Assembly: GCA_029204225.1 (NCBI GenBank)
Contig: CM055095.1
Coordinates: 48,251,364-48,315,363, forward strand
Length of the DNA: 64,000 nt
Direction of reading: 5' to 3'
DNA from: Diphasiastrum complanatum
Taxonomy: Eukaryota; Streptophyta; Lycopodiopsida; Lycopodiales; Lycopodiaceae
Program-made: the position numbers and the translations under genes
The notes under the pieces: generated by a model
Told to the model about the DNA's origin: nothing
The model's input: the letters and a program-made list of their open reading frames with translations, nothing else
The model's database searches: none
Part shown: positions 42,919 to 57,123 of the stretch, piece after piece
Layout: every line of letters begins with the position of its first letter
Numbering within the stretch: position 1 is the stretch's first letter

Positions 42919-42999
42919 GTATCCCGGGACGCCAGCGGTATGCCGTCGGGACCATTCGGTCTGTGGCGCCAGCGGTATGCTGTCGAGACCATTTGGTCC
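42919..42999. repeat. 46-bp tandem duplication
   Basis: CGCCAGCGGTATGCYGTCG and the following GACCATTYGGTC occur twice with a 46-bp period and only transition differences. Confidence 0.75.
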
Positions 43000-43185
43000 A
43001 GGAACTGGTTGTCTCCATATCTGTCGCGGCTTGTGGTTCTGAGTGTTCCTTGCATGAACGTGAATGGGTTTAGCTCTTGGGGAACGGGCTCTAACCTGTT
43101 GGCTGAGTTGGATGGCTTGCTTGGGTGGAAGTTACCTATTTATGGTTGTCCAGTCTGGCGTGGCGCTAGGTTGGCTTCCAGCGCT

Positions 43186-43708
43186 CGCCCATTGGTTGCA
43201 AATGGGTATACGAGAATTAAGTACCATGCATATGGAAGTATAACAAAGCACAAGGCAATATTGGTGATCATAGGGTATGCACAAAGTAAAGGCATTGACT
43301 ATGAGGAGACCTTTGCGCCAGTACGTAAGTGGAATACTCTACATCTACTTGTTGCTTTAGCTTCACATTTTGGTTGGCCTTTGCATCAGATGGATGTGAA
43401 ATCTGCTTTTCTAAATGGTGAGTTAGAAGAAGAGGTGTTCATGGATCAACCTGAAGGCTTTGTAACGAAGGGACAAGAAAATAAAGTATGTCGCTTGAAG
43501 AAAGCGCTTTATGGTCTTAAACAGGCACCACATGCGTGGTATAGCAGGATTGATGCCTACTTTCGTTTAAAAGAGATGGTGAGAACACACTCTGATCCAA
43601 ATCTATATGTCTTATGCTTTGATGATATGGTTGCTTTGATTGCTCTTTAGGTTGATGACTTGATTATTACGGGAAATAATCTAGAGATGATAGATATGAT
43701 CAAGAAAG
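43186..43708 (+). pseudogene. Ty1/copia reverse transcriptase, 5' half (G)
   Basis: A + strand copia RT begins abruptly at a decayed GCKW-like string (about 43190). It reads GIDYEETFAPV, HQMDVKSAFLNGELEEEVF and ALYGLKQAPHAWY in an open frame. The Tyr codon of the YVDD active site is a TAG (43648-43650), followed by VDDLIITGNN. The reading stops at MIDMIKK, where element F is inserted at 43708. The other half resumes at 49821. Everything upstream of RT (Gag, protease, integrase) is absent, and the sequence before 43186 is unrelated by eye. Confidence 0.88.
43704..43708. repeat. target site duplication of copia F, left
   Basis: GAAAG is repeated at 49816-49820. Both copies lie in the RT frame of element G. 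Confidence 0.9.
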
Positions 43709-44363
43709 TGTAAAAATTACAGCAAATAAGGATCCTAAAACACTTGAAATGATGAGGGAAACAATAGATTATGATTTTATAAGATTAGCACAAGTTGAAC
43801 CATCAAAATCCATAAAAAATCTATGCTTGAACCTCACTAAATGGCCCAAATCCTTGAAGAAGGCTTCACACGTGTGAAAGTACGGCCTCCCACAGTCTGA
43901 GTACTGTACACCAGACCTACATTCAATCCTATAATCATTAGTAATCACAAGTACTCAAACAATTATGAACATAGAGAGCAATTGCACCATTATGAGAGAA
44001 AAAACATGAAATTGCTTGATTGATTTTGGTGAGATATCATCACCTATATATACATGATCCATCACGGTTTTGGGTAGGTATGAGTAGCTCTAAACTTATC
44101 CCTAATGCTAATTTTGGTGGATCTTTCATCCCTACCAAGTTAGGGCTGGAATCTTGGAGATCCCTCAACAATGCAAAAATTACCAAAAATAGCTCCTATT
44201 TGGACTCATTCCAAAGGTTCTAACACTTAGGTCTACTTGAGAACATCCTTATGAATGGAATCCTATGCTATTTGGCACGTGTGACAAGCCACATCATGAC
44301 CATCTAACTATTTACAAGTCATATGACCAAAACTAGTCAAGCTAGAATTGTGAATTTTTAACA
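43709..44363 (-). repeat. 3' LTR of copia F
   Basis: Ends are TGTAAAAATT and AATTTTTAACA on the + strand. It carries the TTCACACGTGTGAA palindrome at 43865-43878 and TATATATA near 44045-44053. It lacks the 26 bp present in the other LTR. Confidence 0.92.
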
Positions 44364-44377
44364 CTCCTCCTCACTAT
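44364..44377 (-). other. polypurine-rich tract of copia F
   Basis: The minus strand reads GATAGTGAGGAGGAG before the LTR start TGTTAAAAATTC. Unlike in B and E, it lies after the stop codon. Confidence 0.6.
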
Positions 44378-47300
44378 CTAGCTTGGTTCAATCATTGCTT
44401 TACTAATCACTCCAAGTGATGATCTGAACTTCATAAAAGGTGTCTTTTGAAGTGGTTTAGTAAGTAGATCAGCTACACATTCATTGCTTGGAACATGCTT
44501 CAAAGCAATCTCCTTGGCTTGCACCATTTCTCTCACAAAGTGATGGCATATCTCAATGTGCTTAGATCTTGCATGGAAGATTGGGTTAGATGCAAGGTGT
44601 TGGGCTGATATATTGTCATTGTAGATGATTGGTGCCTCCTCTGAATCCATGACCTTTAGTTCCACCAATAATCTCTTGATCCAAAGTACCTCCTTTGTAG
44701 TGGTTGTCAAAGCTTTGTACTCGGCCTCGGTTGAAGATAGAGATATAGTTTCTTGTTTTTTTTGAAAGCCATGAAACCACACCTTCTCCTATGAAAGTTG
44801 AATAGGCACTTGTTGATTTCCGATCCCTCTTGTCCCCCCTCAAAATTTGAATCACTAAATGCATGAAGGTTAATCACATCTCCTCTATATAGAATCCCAA
44901 AATCCAATGTACCCGAGATGTATCTTAGAATCCTCTTAGCCTTTTTCCAATGGATATTCAATGGCTTTTGCATGGATTGGCTCAACCTACATACACTAAA
45001 GCTGAGATCTGGTATAGTTATAGTGATCCACATTAAGGAACCTATAAGTTGCCTAAACAAAGTGATGTCCATAAAGGATCTTTCATCATCTTCATTTGGC
45101 ACTTTTACATCTTGCTCCATTGGTGTGTCAACACTTTTGCATACTTCCATCTTAAACTTCTTCAAAAGACTTTGAGCATAGTTTACTTGACTTATAAAAA
45201 TAAAATCAGACCCTCTAAGTACTTCTATGCCTAATATGAAGTGAAGACACCCTAGATCTACCATCTTGAACTCTAAGGATAGATCTATCTTGATTTTTTC
45301 AATACCATCAACACTATTTTCACTAATGATGATGTCATCTACATAAATGAGTAAAAGTACAATACCAACATCATCAAACTTAATGTAAAGAGTGGGATCA
45401 TATTCACTTTGAACAAAAGAAAGTGAAATAAGATAGCAATGTAGTCTTGAATTCCAAGATCTCGAGGCTTGCTTCAAGCCATAGATGCTTCTTTGGAGAT
45501 GGCATACTTTGTTCTCCATTCCATGCTTGATGAACGCTTGTGGCTGTTCCATATAGATATCCTCTTCCAAAAAACCATTCAAGAAAGCATTAGAGACATC
45601 CATTTGACATAGAATCCATCCAAAATGTGATGCAAGTGCAATGATTAGCCTTATTGTGACCATCTTGGCCACGGGTGCAAAAGTTTCCTCATAGTCTATC
45701 CCTCTCTCTTGAGCATAACCTTTTGCAACTAATCTTGATTTATGTTTGTTAACACTCCCATTTGCATTCAACTTAAGCTTGAAGACCCACTTGCATCCTA
45801 TTACATTCCTTTGAGGTCTCTCAACAAGCAACCAAGTTTCATTCTCAATCAAGGCATCATACTCATCCAACATAGCTTTATACCATTCTTTGGAGTTCAA
45901 TGCATCTTCAACATTAGATGGTTCTTCAAAACTAGATAAAGCATAAGAAGTGGATGAGATACCCTCAACTTGCTGTCCTTTGCCTTGATATGTGAGCCTT
46001 GATGGCTCCACTTTTGCCCTTGAAGATCTCCTTGGTGTGATAGGTGGGTTTGGTGCTTGCTCCTCCATGAGCTCCTCCTCAAAACCAAGATCTTGCTCCT
46101 CGGCCATCTTCTTCTTGATTGTTGGAGCACTTGAGCCTTCTTCAAGCATATGCATATGATGTTCATCGAAGATGACATCCCTTGAAACAACAAATTTGTT
46201 CAAGGATGGGAGATAAACTTTGTAGCCCTTGCTTGAGCTTGCATATCCAAGCATGATCCCTCTTGTGGAAGATGGATCCTCCTTGGTTCTTGTTTCCAAT
46301 GGCACATGCACATAACATATACACCCAAAAACTTTCAAGTGATTAAAATTGGGTTTCTCTCCATACAACATCTCATAAGGAGTTTTGCCTTCAATTGCTT
46401 TGCAAGACACCCTATTCATCAAGTAGTTTGCACATACAAGAGACTCACCCCAAAAGGATTTGGGCAAACAAGCATCTAATCTTAAAGCCTTAGAACATTC
46501 ACATAATGTTCTATTCCTTCTTTCAGCAACTCCATTTTGTTGAGGAGTGTAAGGACAAGAAGTCTCTTTCTTGATCCCTTCCTCCTCACAAAAGGCCTTG
46601 AACTCATTGGAGATGAATTCTCCACCATTGTCACTTCTAAGAATCTTGATGCTATGATTATGATGCTTTTCCACAAACAACTTGAACTTTACAAAAGTAT
46701 CAAATACTTGATACTTGAAGGAAAGTAAGAACACCCAACAATATCTTGAGTAGTCATCAATTAAGGTTAAAAACATGGATGGACCTCCATTAGATTTGGT
46801 GCTAGCAATGTGCACATCCGAGTGTATGAGTTCAAGAGGATGAGATGACTTTGTGATGGAGTTAGGAAACACCTTCTTATGTGCCTTGGATAAGGCACAA
46901 GCTTCACAAACCTTGTCTTCCTTCCCAATAGACCTTGGTAGGCCTAAAGCATACTCCTCCTTGATCATAGCCTCCATGGAACCCGAGTTGACATGTCCAA
47001 GTCTATTGTGCCATAAAGTAAAGGTAGATATCTTGCTCTTCTCGGCCAACATGACAACATTAGTATCCACAAATGCATCCAGCTTATAAAGTTTGCCAAG
47101 TCTAGTGCCCTTAGCCACTATCTTACCCTTCTTTTTGATGAAACATTCATTTGAAGCAAAGTCAACATTGAAACCATTGTCTACCATTTGGCCAACACTT
47201 AGTAGATTCTTTGTTATTGTAGAAATGTACAAAACACCTTCTATGTTGATCTTTTTGGAAGATCCTAAGCAAAGGGGAATGCTACCAACTCCTTCAATCT

Positions 47301-48347
47301 TACAAGCTTCATCATTTGCTGTATAGATAGACTTTATAGGTCCATCATAAGATAAGAGAGAAGAGAAAAACTCTCTTTTACTAGTCATGTGTGAACTAGC
47401 ACCCGAGTCAATCCACCAAGGATCTTCTCCTTTGAAGCTTGTTGAAGAAAATATGGACATCATGAGAGAGTCCTCATGTGAACTCGCCTCCTCCTCCTCT
47501 TTGCTCATGTTGGCTTGGCTTTGATCTTGCTTCCTCTTGAAGCATTCCGAGGCATAATGCCCCATCTTGCTACAATAGTAGCACTTCACCTTTGATTTGT
47601 CCTTCTTGACTTTGGTGGTTGATGGAGATGCCTTTGGGGGTCCTTCTTGATCCTCAAGCTTTGTAGACTTCTTGAATGTTGATCCTTTTCCTTTGGACTT
47701 GCCTTTGCCTTTGGTGAAGAGATCTTGGTCATCTCCACCTTGTATGGAAAGCCTATCCATCCTCTCTTGCATTTGGCTCCTTCTTGATTCCTCGGCCATG
47801 AGTGTGCCTTGGAGTTCTTCAAGTATGGGTAGCTTACCCATAATTGCATATCCCTGAACCAAATTGTCAAATTCAAAGCTTAGTCCATTCAATATGAGTT
47901 GAACAAGCTCTTCATCCTTGATAGGATCACCTATAAAGGCTAGCTCTTTGTTCAATTCCTTTACTCTTAGGACAAAAGTATGTGCACTCTCTCCTTTCTT
48001 TTGATAACTTCTATAAATTTGATTCTTCAAAGCTAACATTCTAGTTTGGTTCTTGGATTCATAGACCTTTTGCAAAGTCTCCCAAGCATCTTGAGCTGAA
48101 TGCAATCTCCTACCTCTCTTAAGAGTTCATTTGCAACATTCATTTTTATGCAATGTAGTGCAACATTGCACCTCTTGATGTATTTGGCTTTTTCTTGAGG
48201 ATGAATAGGTTCACCCTCCTTACCATTTACAATTTCCATCAGATCTTGCATGATCATGATGGATTCCATTCTAACTTTCCATATGCAATAGTTAGTATTG
48301 TTGAGCCTTTCATTAGTATCCAAAAGATATGCATTTATAGATGCCAT
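44378..48347 (-). pseudogene. Ty1/copia Gag-Pol with three frameshifts (F)
   Basis: All copia domains are present but the frame is broken three times. Gag starts MASINAYLLDTNERLNNTN at 48347 and shifts near 48100. An 1132-codon stretch follows with zinc knuckle CYYCSKMGHYASEC, protease WWIDSGASSHMT, integrase zinc site LWHNRLGHVN...CEACALSKAHK, core HSDVHI, LRSDNGGEFIS and PQQNGVAERRNR, and [12 protein letters not shown] and YVDDIIISE. RNase H (FSDSNFEG, then SSTEAEYKAL, then YNDNISAQH) is spread over three frames. The shifts lie at or near a run of six C (44834-44839) and a run of eight T (44756-44763). The tail reads ADLLTKPLQK and ends AMIEPS. Homopolymer sequencing error could explain two of the shifts, in which case the gene would be far less damaged than it looks. 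Confidence 0.92.
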
Positions 48348-49122
48348 CTAGTCTCCTAATCAAGGACTTGACACAAATGAAGGTTACTTCTATTGATTTG
48401 ATTGAAGGTCTACCTTATCCCACTTCTTAGGGACCTGAAAAGGTCAGTAATAGACTTCCTATAAAGATCTAAGAATGATCTCTAACAAAATCAAATCATA
48501 GAATTCTAGAAACAATGCACTTGCTTGATTGAAGTAGACAATACTAGTAGAATTGCCCCTCTTTCTATAAAGAACATTAAAGCTTACAAATGATCTGATC
48601 AAGAGTGAGTTTCAGCAACCTAATATACTTCCAAAATCACTTGTAAAAGATCTAAATGGAACTTAATGAGGATGCAACACAATCTACTATCCAATCACAA
48701 GCAAAAAATGATCAAAATTGATGAAAAATTGATCTAATTTGGTGCATAAGTCAAGCAATGGTTGGACTGAACCTAAATCACTTTAGGAGGTGCCTACTAC
48801 ACCTTATAACAGCCTTGAAGAGTCCCCAAAACTCTTGTCTTCCCTCTCCTTGAATGCTAGAAAGCCTCCTCTATGAAATCACCTCCAAAACTCGCTTAGA
48901 AATCAATGCTTGGAGCAAGCAAAACTTGAATTCAACTTTGCCTCTGGTTTTAGACACCTAAACACCTGCAAATGAAGTCACACAACACCAATCTCCAATG
49001 TATTTGACTCAATTTGAGTTCTAGAATCAATACTAGATGCTAAGATCCAATCTACACAAGATTTAGATCAAAAATTGTGATCAGATTGAATGAAAACCAA
49101 GGATCTCATTTCAGCCTTTAGG
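48348..49122 (-). other. untranslated leader of copia F
   Basis: About 0.77 kb between primer site and Gag start, without a long frame on the element's strand. Confidence 0.65.
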
Positions 49123-49134
49123 CTCTGATACCAT
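49123..49134 (-). other. primer-binding site of copia F (tRNA-iMet)
   Basis: The minus strand reads TGGTATCAGAGC, adjoining the LTR at 49135. Confidence 0.92.
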
Positions 49135-49815
49135 GTAAAAATTACAGCAAATAAGGATCCTAGAACACTTGAAATGATGAGGGAAACAATAGATTATGAT
49201 TTCATAAGATTAGCACAAGTTGAACCATCAAAATCCATCAAAAATCTATGCTTGAACCTCACTAAATGGCCCAAATCCTTGAAGAAGGCTTCACACATGT
49301 GAAAGTACGGCCTCCCACAGTCTGAGTATTGTACACCAGACCTACATTCAATCCTATAATCATTAGTAATCACATGTACTCAAACAATTATGAACATAGA
49401 GAGCAATTGCACCATTATGAGAGAAAAAACATGAAATTGCTTGATTGATTTTGGTGAGATATCATCACCTATATATACATGATCCATCACGGTTTTGGGC
49501 AGGTATGAGTAGCCCTAAACTTATCCCTAATGCTAATTTTGGTGGAACTTTCATCCCTACCAAGTTAGGGTTGGAATCTTGGAGATCCCTCAACAATGCA
49601 AAAACTACCAAAAATAGCTCCTATTTTTTCTCCCTTGTATCTAAGCATAATTTGGTCTCATTCCAAAGGTTCTAACACTTAGGTCTACTTGAGAACATCC
49701 TTATGAATGGAATCCTATGCTATTTGGCACGTGTGACAAGCCACATCATGACCATCTAACCATTTACATGTCATATGACCAAAACTAGTCAAGCTAGAAT
49801 TGTGAATTTTTAACA
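49135..49815 (-). repeat. 5' LTR of copia F
   Basis: It pairs with 43709-44363. The palindrome here is mutated to TTCACACATGTGAA (49290-49303), a C-to-T type change at its CpG. It includes a 26-bp segment near 49626-49655 missing from the 3' LTR. Confidence 0.92.
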
Positions 49816-49820
49816 GAAAG
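49816..49820. repeat. target site duplication of copia F, right
   Basis: GAAAG matches 43704-43708. Confidence 0.9.
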
Positions 49821-50683
49821 ACCTCATGGAACAATTCGAGATGACAGATCTCAGCCTGATGCATTATTGCCTTGGAGTAGAGGTGTGGCAAAAAGGACAC
49901 GAAGTGGGTTTAACACAGGTGAAGTATGTCAAAGAGTTGTTGCACAGGTTTAGGTTGTAGGATTGCAAACCAGTAAATACTCCTATTGAACCAGGTAAAA
50001 AGCTTTCTAAGCTTGATGAGTCACAGTCATTTGATGCTACATTGTATAGGCAGTGAGTAGGAAGCTTGATTTATCTTACCACGACTAGACCAGATATATG
50101 CTATGTTGTTGGCATTGTAAGTTAGTTTATGGCAGCACCTACGAAAACGCATTGGAAGGCAGCTGAACGCATTTTGCGTTATGTGAAAGGTACTTCATAT
50201 TATGGCTTGATTTATAGGAAGCATGATGGTTTACCTGAGTTGTGTGGCTATGTGGATGCGGATTGGGGAGGCGACTATAATGATCGTAGATCCACCATTG
50301 GGTATGTATTCTAGTTTTGTGGTAGTTGCTTTTCCCGGTCTAGTAAGAAGCAAAGTACAATTGCTCTTTCCACCACAGAAGCAGAGTATAAGGCAATGTG
50401 TAGTGCAGCACATGAAGCTATATGGTTGAGAAAAATCTTGGAAGAAGTTGGCATGAAGCAGAAAAATCCCACGACATTACATGGCGATAGTCAAAGTGGC
50501 ATTCAACTAGCAAAGAATCTAGTGTTCTATGTGAGAACTAAACACATTGAGATTCAGTATCACTTTATACATGAGAGGCTGCTGAGTCATGAAATTCATG
50601 TTGTTCATTGTAGCACAGAAGAACAAATAGCTCATATTTTCACTAAGCCACTTGTTGGAGAAAAGTTTGATAAGTTTAGATAA
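49821..50683 (+). pseudogene. Ty1/copia RT 3' part and RNase H (G)
   Basis: This continues the element G frame interrupted by F. RT resumes with LMEQFEMTDLSLMHYCLGVE and PVNTPIEPGKKLS, and the RT tail reads TTTRPDICYVVGIV. RNase H reads GYVDADWGGDYNDRRST, ALSTTEAEYKAM and GDSQSGIQLA, then TKHIEIQYHFIHERL and AHIFTKPLVGEKF. In-frame stops occur near 49960, 50056, 50123 and 50314. The WGGDYNDRRS and HGDSQSGI signatures place G in a different copia lineage from B, E and F. Confidence 0.88.
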
Positions 50684-50765
50684 AAGCTTTATGTACTTAA
50701 AGTTTGTTGACTTTAAAGCTATGTATATGACTATATAAAAAGTAGACTCTACTTTAAGGGAGAGA

Positions 50766-51048
50766 GTTAGAATTAAAGTAGAATAATTGTGCTACTGTAT
50801 TGTGGGTCCTATCAGTTGATAAGGATCAGTTGGCCTCGCCACGAGACAAGTCAACGGGACATGCGTCCCGCCAACGGCAACCTGGGTCATGCATGGGTTG
50901 CCTGAGTGAACAACTACATGTACAGTGTAATTTCATTTTGAGAAATATAGTTGCTATGTGAGCTTGTTGTGGAGAGTGTTTTTATGTCTATGTTACGGTG
51001 TAGCATGATCTGTGTTCTTGTGCAAAGCAAATTCTAAGTGTTTCTACA
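50766..51048 (+). repeat. probable 3' LTR of copia G
   Basis: It follows a purine-rich tract (TAAGGGAGAGA, 50755-50765), begins GTTAGAATTAAAG and ends ...TGTTTCTACA. No second LTR is present to confirm the limits. Confidence 0.5.
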
Positions 51049-51599
51049 TTAGAAAAACCTCTAGAACTGTCCATCACTGGACATTCATCATTTAAGGAGT
51101 TAGTCACAGTTCTTTGTGGTGAGCAAGATTTAGCCATAGCTAAAAATTGTCAAGGAAGTACCATACTAAATACTTAAAAGCATGAAAGACAGCGTTGCAC
51201 TAGCAAAGTGATGAGATGAAAGGTGCTTACCATATGATAGTATTCGATTGAGTAGCGAACTGGTAGGGCGCATTTGTTGTAGGAGAGAGACACACAAACT
51301 CTTCACAGTGTTATAAAGAATAGTCCTTGAAACTGCATGCTTATATAGTGTCATGTAGTGTGGTTTCTTGGAAGGTATGAGTGGGAGAGAGAAAATTAAT
51401 TTCCCTCCAAATAAGATTTCAAATTTTAAAGTCTTGTAGTGTGTATTTAATTTTGAAGTGGGAAATCCCCTTAATTTAGAAAAACACATTTTTTTATGCA
51501 CGTATAGAAGATTAATTGGACCTTTTGAAGAAGTGGCGCATTAGTTGTTGTCCACTTGTTTGATAGCAAAGCAGGGTAGAAATAAATGATGGAGCATCC

Positions 51600-51600
<1 letters not shown>
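51049..51600. other. no gene recognised
   Basis: Only short frames, no repeat boundary seen. Confidence 0.4.

Positions 51601-51603
<3 letters not shown>

Positions 51604-51679
<76 letters not shown>
51604..51679. repeat. compound (GT)n(GA)n microsatellite
   Basis: About 43 bp of alternating TG/GT is followed without a break by about 33 bp of alternating GA/AG. Confidence 0.97.
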
Positions 51680-51682
<3 letters not shown>

Positions 51683-52709
51683 AAACTTGATTGTGGTGAT
51701 TAAGATTAGTGGACTGTAGTGTTAGATGTTGAATCACAAACATGTGTATGAATCTGAACTATGATATCGCTCTCATGGGAACAAACTTTTGCATGACATC
51801 TTAGAATCCTCTTCATTGATTGACGCTTTGCAAGTGTGTAGGTCTAGGGTTGAAGGTGGATAGGAAATCCCACTACAAAGTGTGATAGATTGTTCAAATC
51901 TGGTGCTGGTCAATTATATGATTTTATGTCTGAGGCATACATACAATATTGTCAAGGCAGAGAAGGAAGCAAGCTTTTCCTTATCATTTTTATCTATTTA
52001 TTGAGTTGAAGGTGATTAAAAAATCATGAAGCAAGTTTAAAATATGAATTAGGGGACATTTTAATGCTATATGAATATAGTCTAGTTGGGAGAGACTACA
52101 AAGCACATTGATCTAGTGCTTAAGCTCTCTATGTGAGGCTTAAATGTTAACATAAAAAACATCAAGGTTTTGGTCTTGATACATCTAAAGCTTATGCCAC
52201 ATTTGGACTTGGCAATTTGGGATGTTTTGAGAGTGTGATATGGCAAATTTTATTTTTGGAAAAAATTTATACCATGAGAGTTTCCTCATATCTAGTATGC
52301 TCAACTGTGGGACCAAAAAGAAGAGATAAAAAAAATATTCGATACTTCAATGATACTATGAGGTTCATAGCCTCACATTTTATTATTTTAAATAAGCTTC
52401 AAGCTTTTTGAAAGATTCCATGTGTAATAATTGTCACTTTATAGCTTCATTAAACACTTTTTTTCATCTAATTGGAGCAACATTCATGTATACCTTCACA
52501 AAGAAAATGATTGAAATCTCATCATTGTGTCATAGTTCATCTTATAATCACATAGATTTATCATGCTGGACAAGACCATGAATAAAACATTCTAGAAGAT
52601 GTGACATAGTTGAGAGATTTATCTAGATTTTGTTCTTTGACAAATCTTGAAATAAATGGTCCAATTGATTATATTTGTCGCTAGGTATGAATAGGCTTGG
52701 CATCACAAG
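51680..52709. other. no gene recognised
   Basis: AT-rich intergenic sequence. The words GGTGGATAGGAAATCCCACT near 51856 weakly resemble GGTAGATAGGAAAACCTGCT near 60086, a possible old dispersed repeat. Confidence 0.4.
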
Positions 52710-52786
52710 TTTCAAAAATGGCATGACAATTTCTTAGGACTTCATATCCTACGAAGTGCTAAGAAATTGTCATGCCATTTTTGAAA
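52710..52786. repeat. strong short hairpin (28-bp perfect arms)
   Basis: Left arm 52710-52737 and right arm 52759-52786 are perfect inverted copies. One G/G mismatch and a further 5-bp pairing (ACTTC/GAAGT) lie inside, with a 9-base loop. The whole is 77 bases, the size of a small RNA precursor or a very short palindromic element. Confidence 0.85.
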
Positions 52787-53044
52787 ATAAGCAAAAGAGG
52801 AGTTTAAAGTGTCAACATTGTTTCACACTTGCATAGTCTTGAAAACATATCTATATTGATTAAATCACAAGAACATACTATCAATATGTCTATATTGATT
52901 TTTGACAATATATTACAAAGATGATCAAAGTAACATTGAGGTCTCAATATAAAAGAAAAAAATCAAGATTAAGGCTTACGAGCCACTTGTATGCACTTGA
53001 TAGAAAATTTGTATCATACCCTACAACAATGTTAGCCCACATGT

Positions 53045-53047
<3 letters not shown>

Positions 53048-53116
<69 letters not shown>
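53048..53116. repeat. (TC)n microsatellite, about 69 bp
   Basis: Uninterrupted TC dinucleotide repeat. Confidence 0.97.
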
Positions 53117-53117
<1 letters not shown>

Positions 53118-54495
53118 GTAATGCCATGCCATGCTGGTTCAATGGTGCTCCAAACTGTGGTGCTACATTAGGTGCCCCTTGATGATAAGGATAAGAGGTC
53201 TAGAATTGAGCCCTCTTTTGTTGGATGATCTTGGGGTTAAATGGACATAACACAGTTTCGTGTGACACAGATGGCAATACCGATGTGTCAGTTTGAGACT
53301 TCATTGAGGGGAGAATTGAAATCCTAGCCCTTCAAAGAAAGCACAACTAGATCTGTGGTGCACACTCTACCTACCACCAATTTGACTTTTAACTACTAAT
53401 TAAAACTTAATCAGCTTAGACTTTGGGCCTTTTTACATTATTTTATTTACATGGACCAAGTCTATTTTATTCTATGATACAATATTTTACATGTGCTCAT
53501 TGGGCTATGGACTTACACTCGCAGGATGCCATGGTCCTCGCACTTGATTTTCTATTTATTGGTCTTCTTTATTTATTTACAAAAAATACCCACAACAAAG
53601 TATTTCGGGAAAGAGTTTTGAGAGAACCCAAAATTCAAGCAACAACTAGAGGCTGCTAGATTGCGACTTATGTCTATGGGGGCATCTCATTTCGAAAGTG
53701 GGCATCTCATTTCGAAAGTAGTGGTGTGGGACATTTCCATGCCTATTTCATAAGTTGTACTTATATGTGAGGTTGGAACATGCAATTACATAGCGTGAAT
53801 TTATCCCTTGCATATGTGCATCCTATGCCTTAATTAAACAAACTATTGTAATAGTCACTTATTTATTTATTGGGCCATCCAAATTGGCAATAAGTACTTC
53901 ATTGTTAACCAAAGCCAAAAGAAAAAAAAGGTGATTATTATATCGTGAAAGAATGTGCATCACACATGGAGTACATTCGAATAACAAAAAAACAAAGACT
54001 TGTATATCTTTAAAAATAAAAAAAAATCTATTTAAATGCTCAAATTCCCTTAAAAAGTGTTTCTCCTTTAAATAACTTACACTTATCACCAGAATGTTAA
54101 AAAACTCAAACTATTATTTATTGGTAATAATATAAATAAAGATTATATACATATACATATAAACTGCCTCAAAGTAAAGCACAAACACACATGCTAACTG
54201 GCTTTTAAGCAAGTTGAAAACTGAAGTATTGAATTTGTATTGAATTTGTATTGATCGTTACAGCTAATTTCTGCTTTCACATGTAATTTAGAATGCAGCG
54301 GCAGCAGCATAGATAGATTGTTGCGTTTCAGAAATCAGCGTGCATTCACCAAGTGGTTATAGAGTTAAAGATGGCAGAGCATGGAATACCGTTATATGCA
54401 TTGGTTGTGAAGGGTTTAAGCTGCTCACTTCAAAGCTCGGGTGAGAAAAGCACACCTCCATTACTAGGAAGGGAGTAGTAATCTAACATTTCGTT
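53117..54495. other. intergenic, includes a 20-bp tandem duplication
   Basis: No gene seen. GGGCATCTCATTTCGAAAGT is duplicated exactly at 53680-53699 and 53700-53719. The segment next to 54496 should contain the 3' UTR of the endoglucanase gene, but I could not place a polyadenylation signal with confidence. Confidence 0.5.
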
Positions 54496-56985
<2,490 letters not shown>

Positions 56986-57115
56986 CTAAGAAAGAGAAGA
57001 AGAATCAATAAAAATCCTTCAACTCAGCTCCAAATCAGCTCTCAAAAAATTAACTTCAGGAGAATGATCCTCTTTAAATTGACTTCAGGACATGGACCCC
57101 CACAAAGTTGGGCCG

Positions 57116-57123
57116 TATTTATA
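57116..57123 (-). promoter_or_regulatory. TATA box of the endoglucanase gene
   Basis: The minus strand reads TATAAATA about 140 bp upstream of the start codon. Transcription would begin near 57085-57090, giving a 5' UTR of about 110 nt. Confidence 0.6.

Larger units (their letters stand above)
43709..49815 (-). mobile_element. nearly complete Ty1/copia retrotransposon (F)
   Basis: This 6107-bp minus-strand element has both LTRs (655 and 681 bp), a perfect tRNA-iMet primer site, a leader of about 0.77 kb, and a Gag-Pol region with three frameshifts. A GAAAG target duplication flanks it. It splits the RT of element G. The LTRs differ at about 12-15 positions by eye, mostly transitions, and by a 26-bp indel. 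The insertion is therefore older than those of B and E. As read, it cannot make a full polyprotein. Confidence 0.93.

Noticed and set aside
51845-51890. Shared repeat with 60080-60115
   Set aside because: Only about 35 bp are similar with several mismatches; too little to call without alignment.
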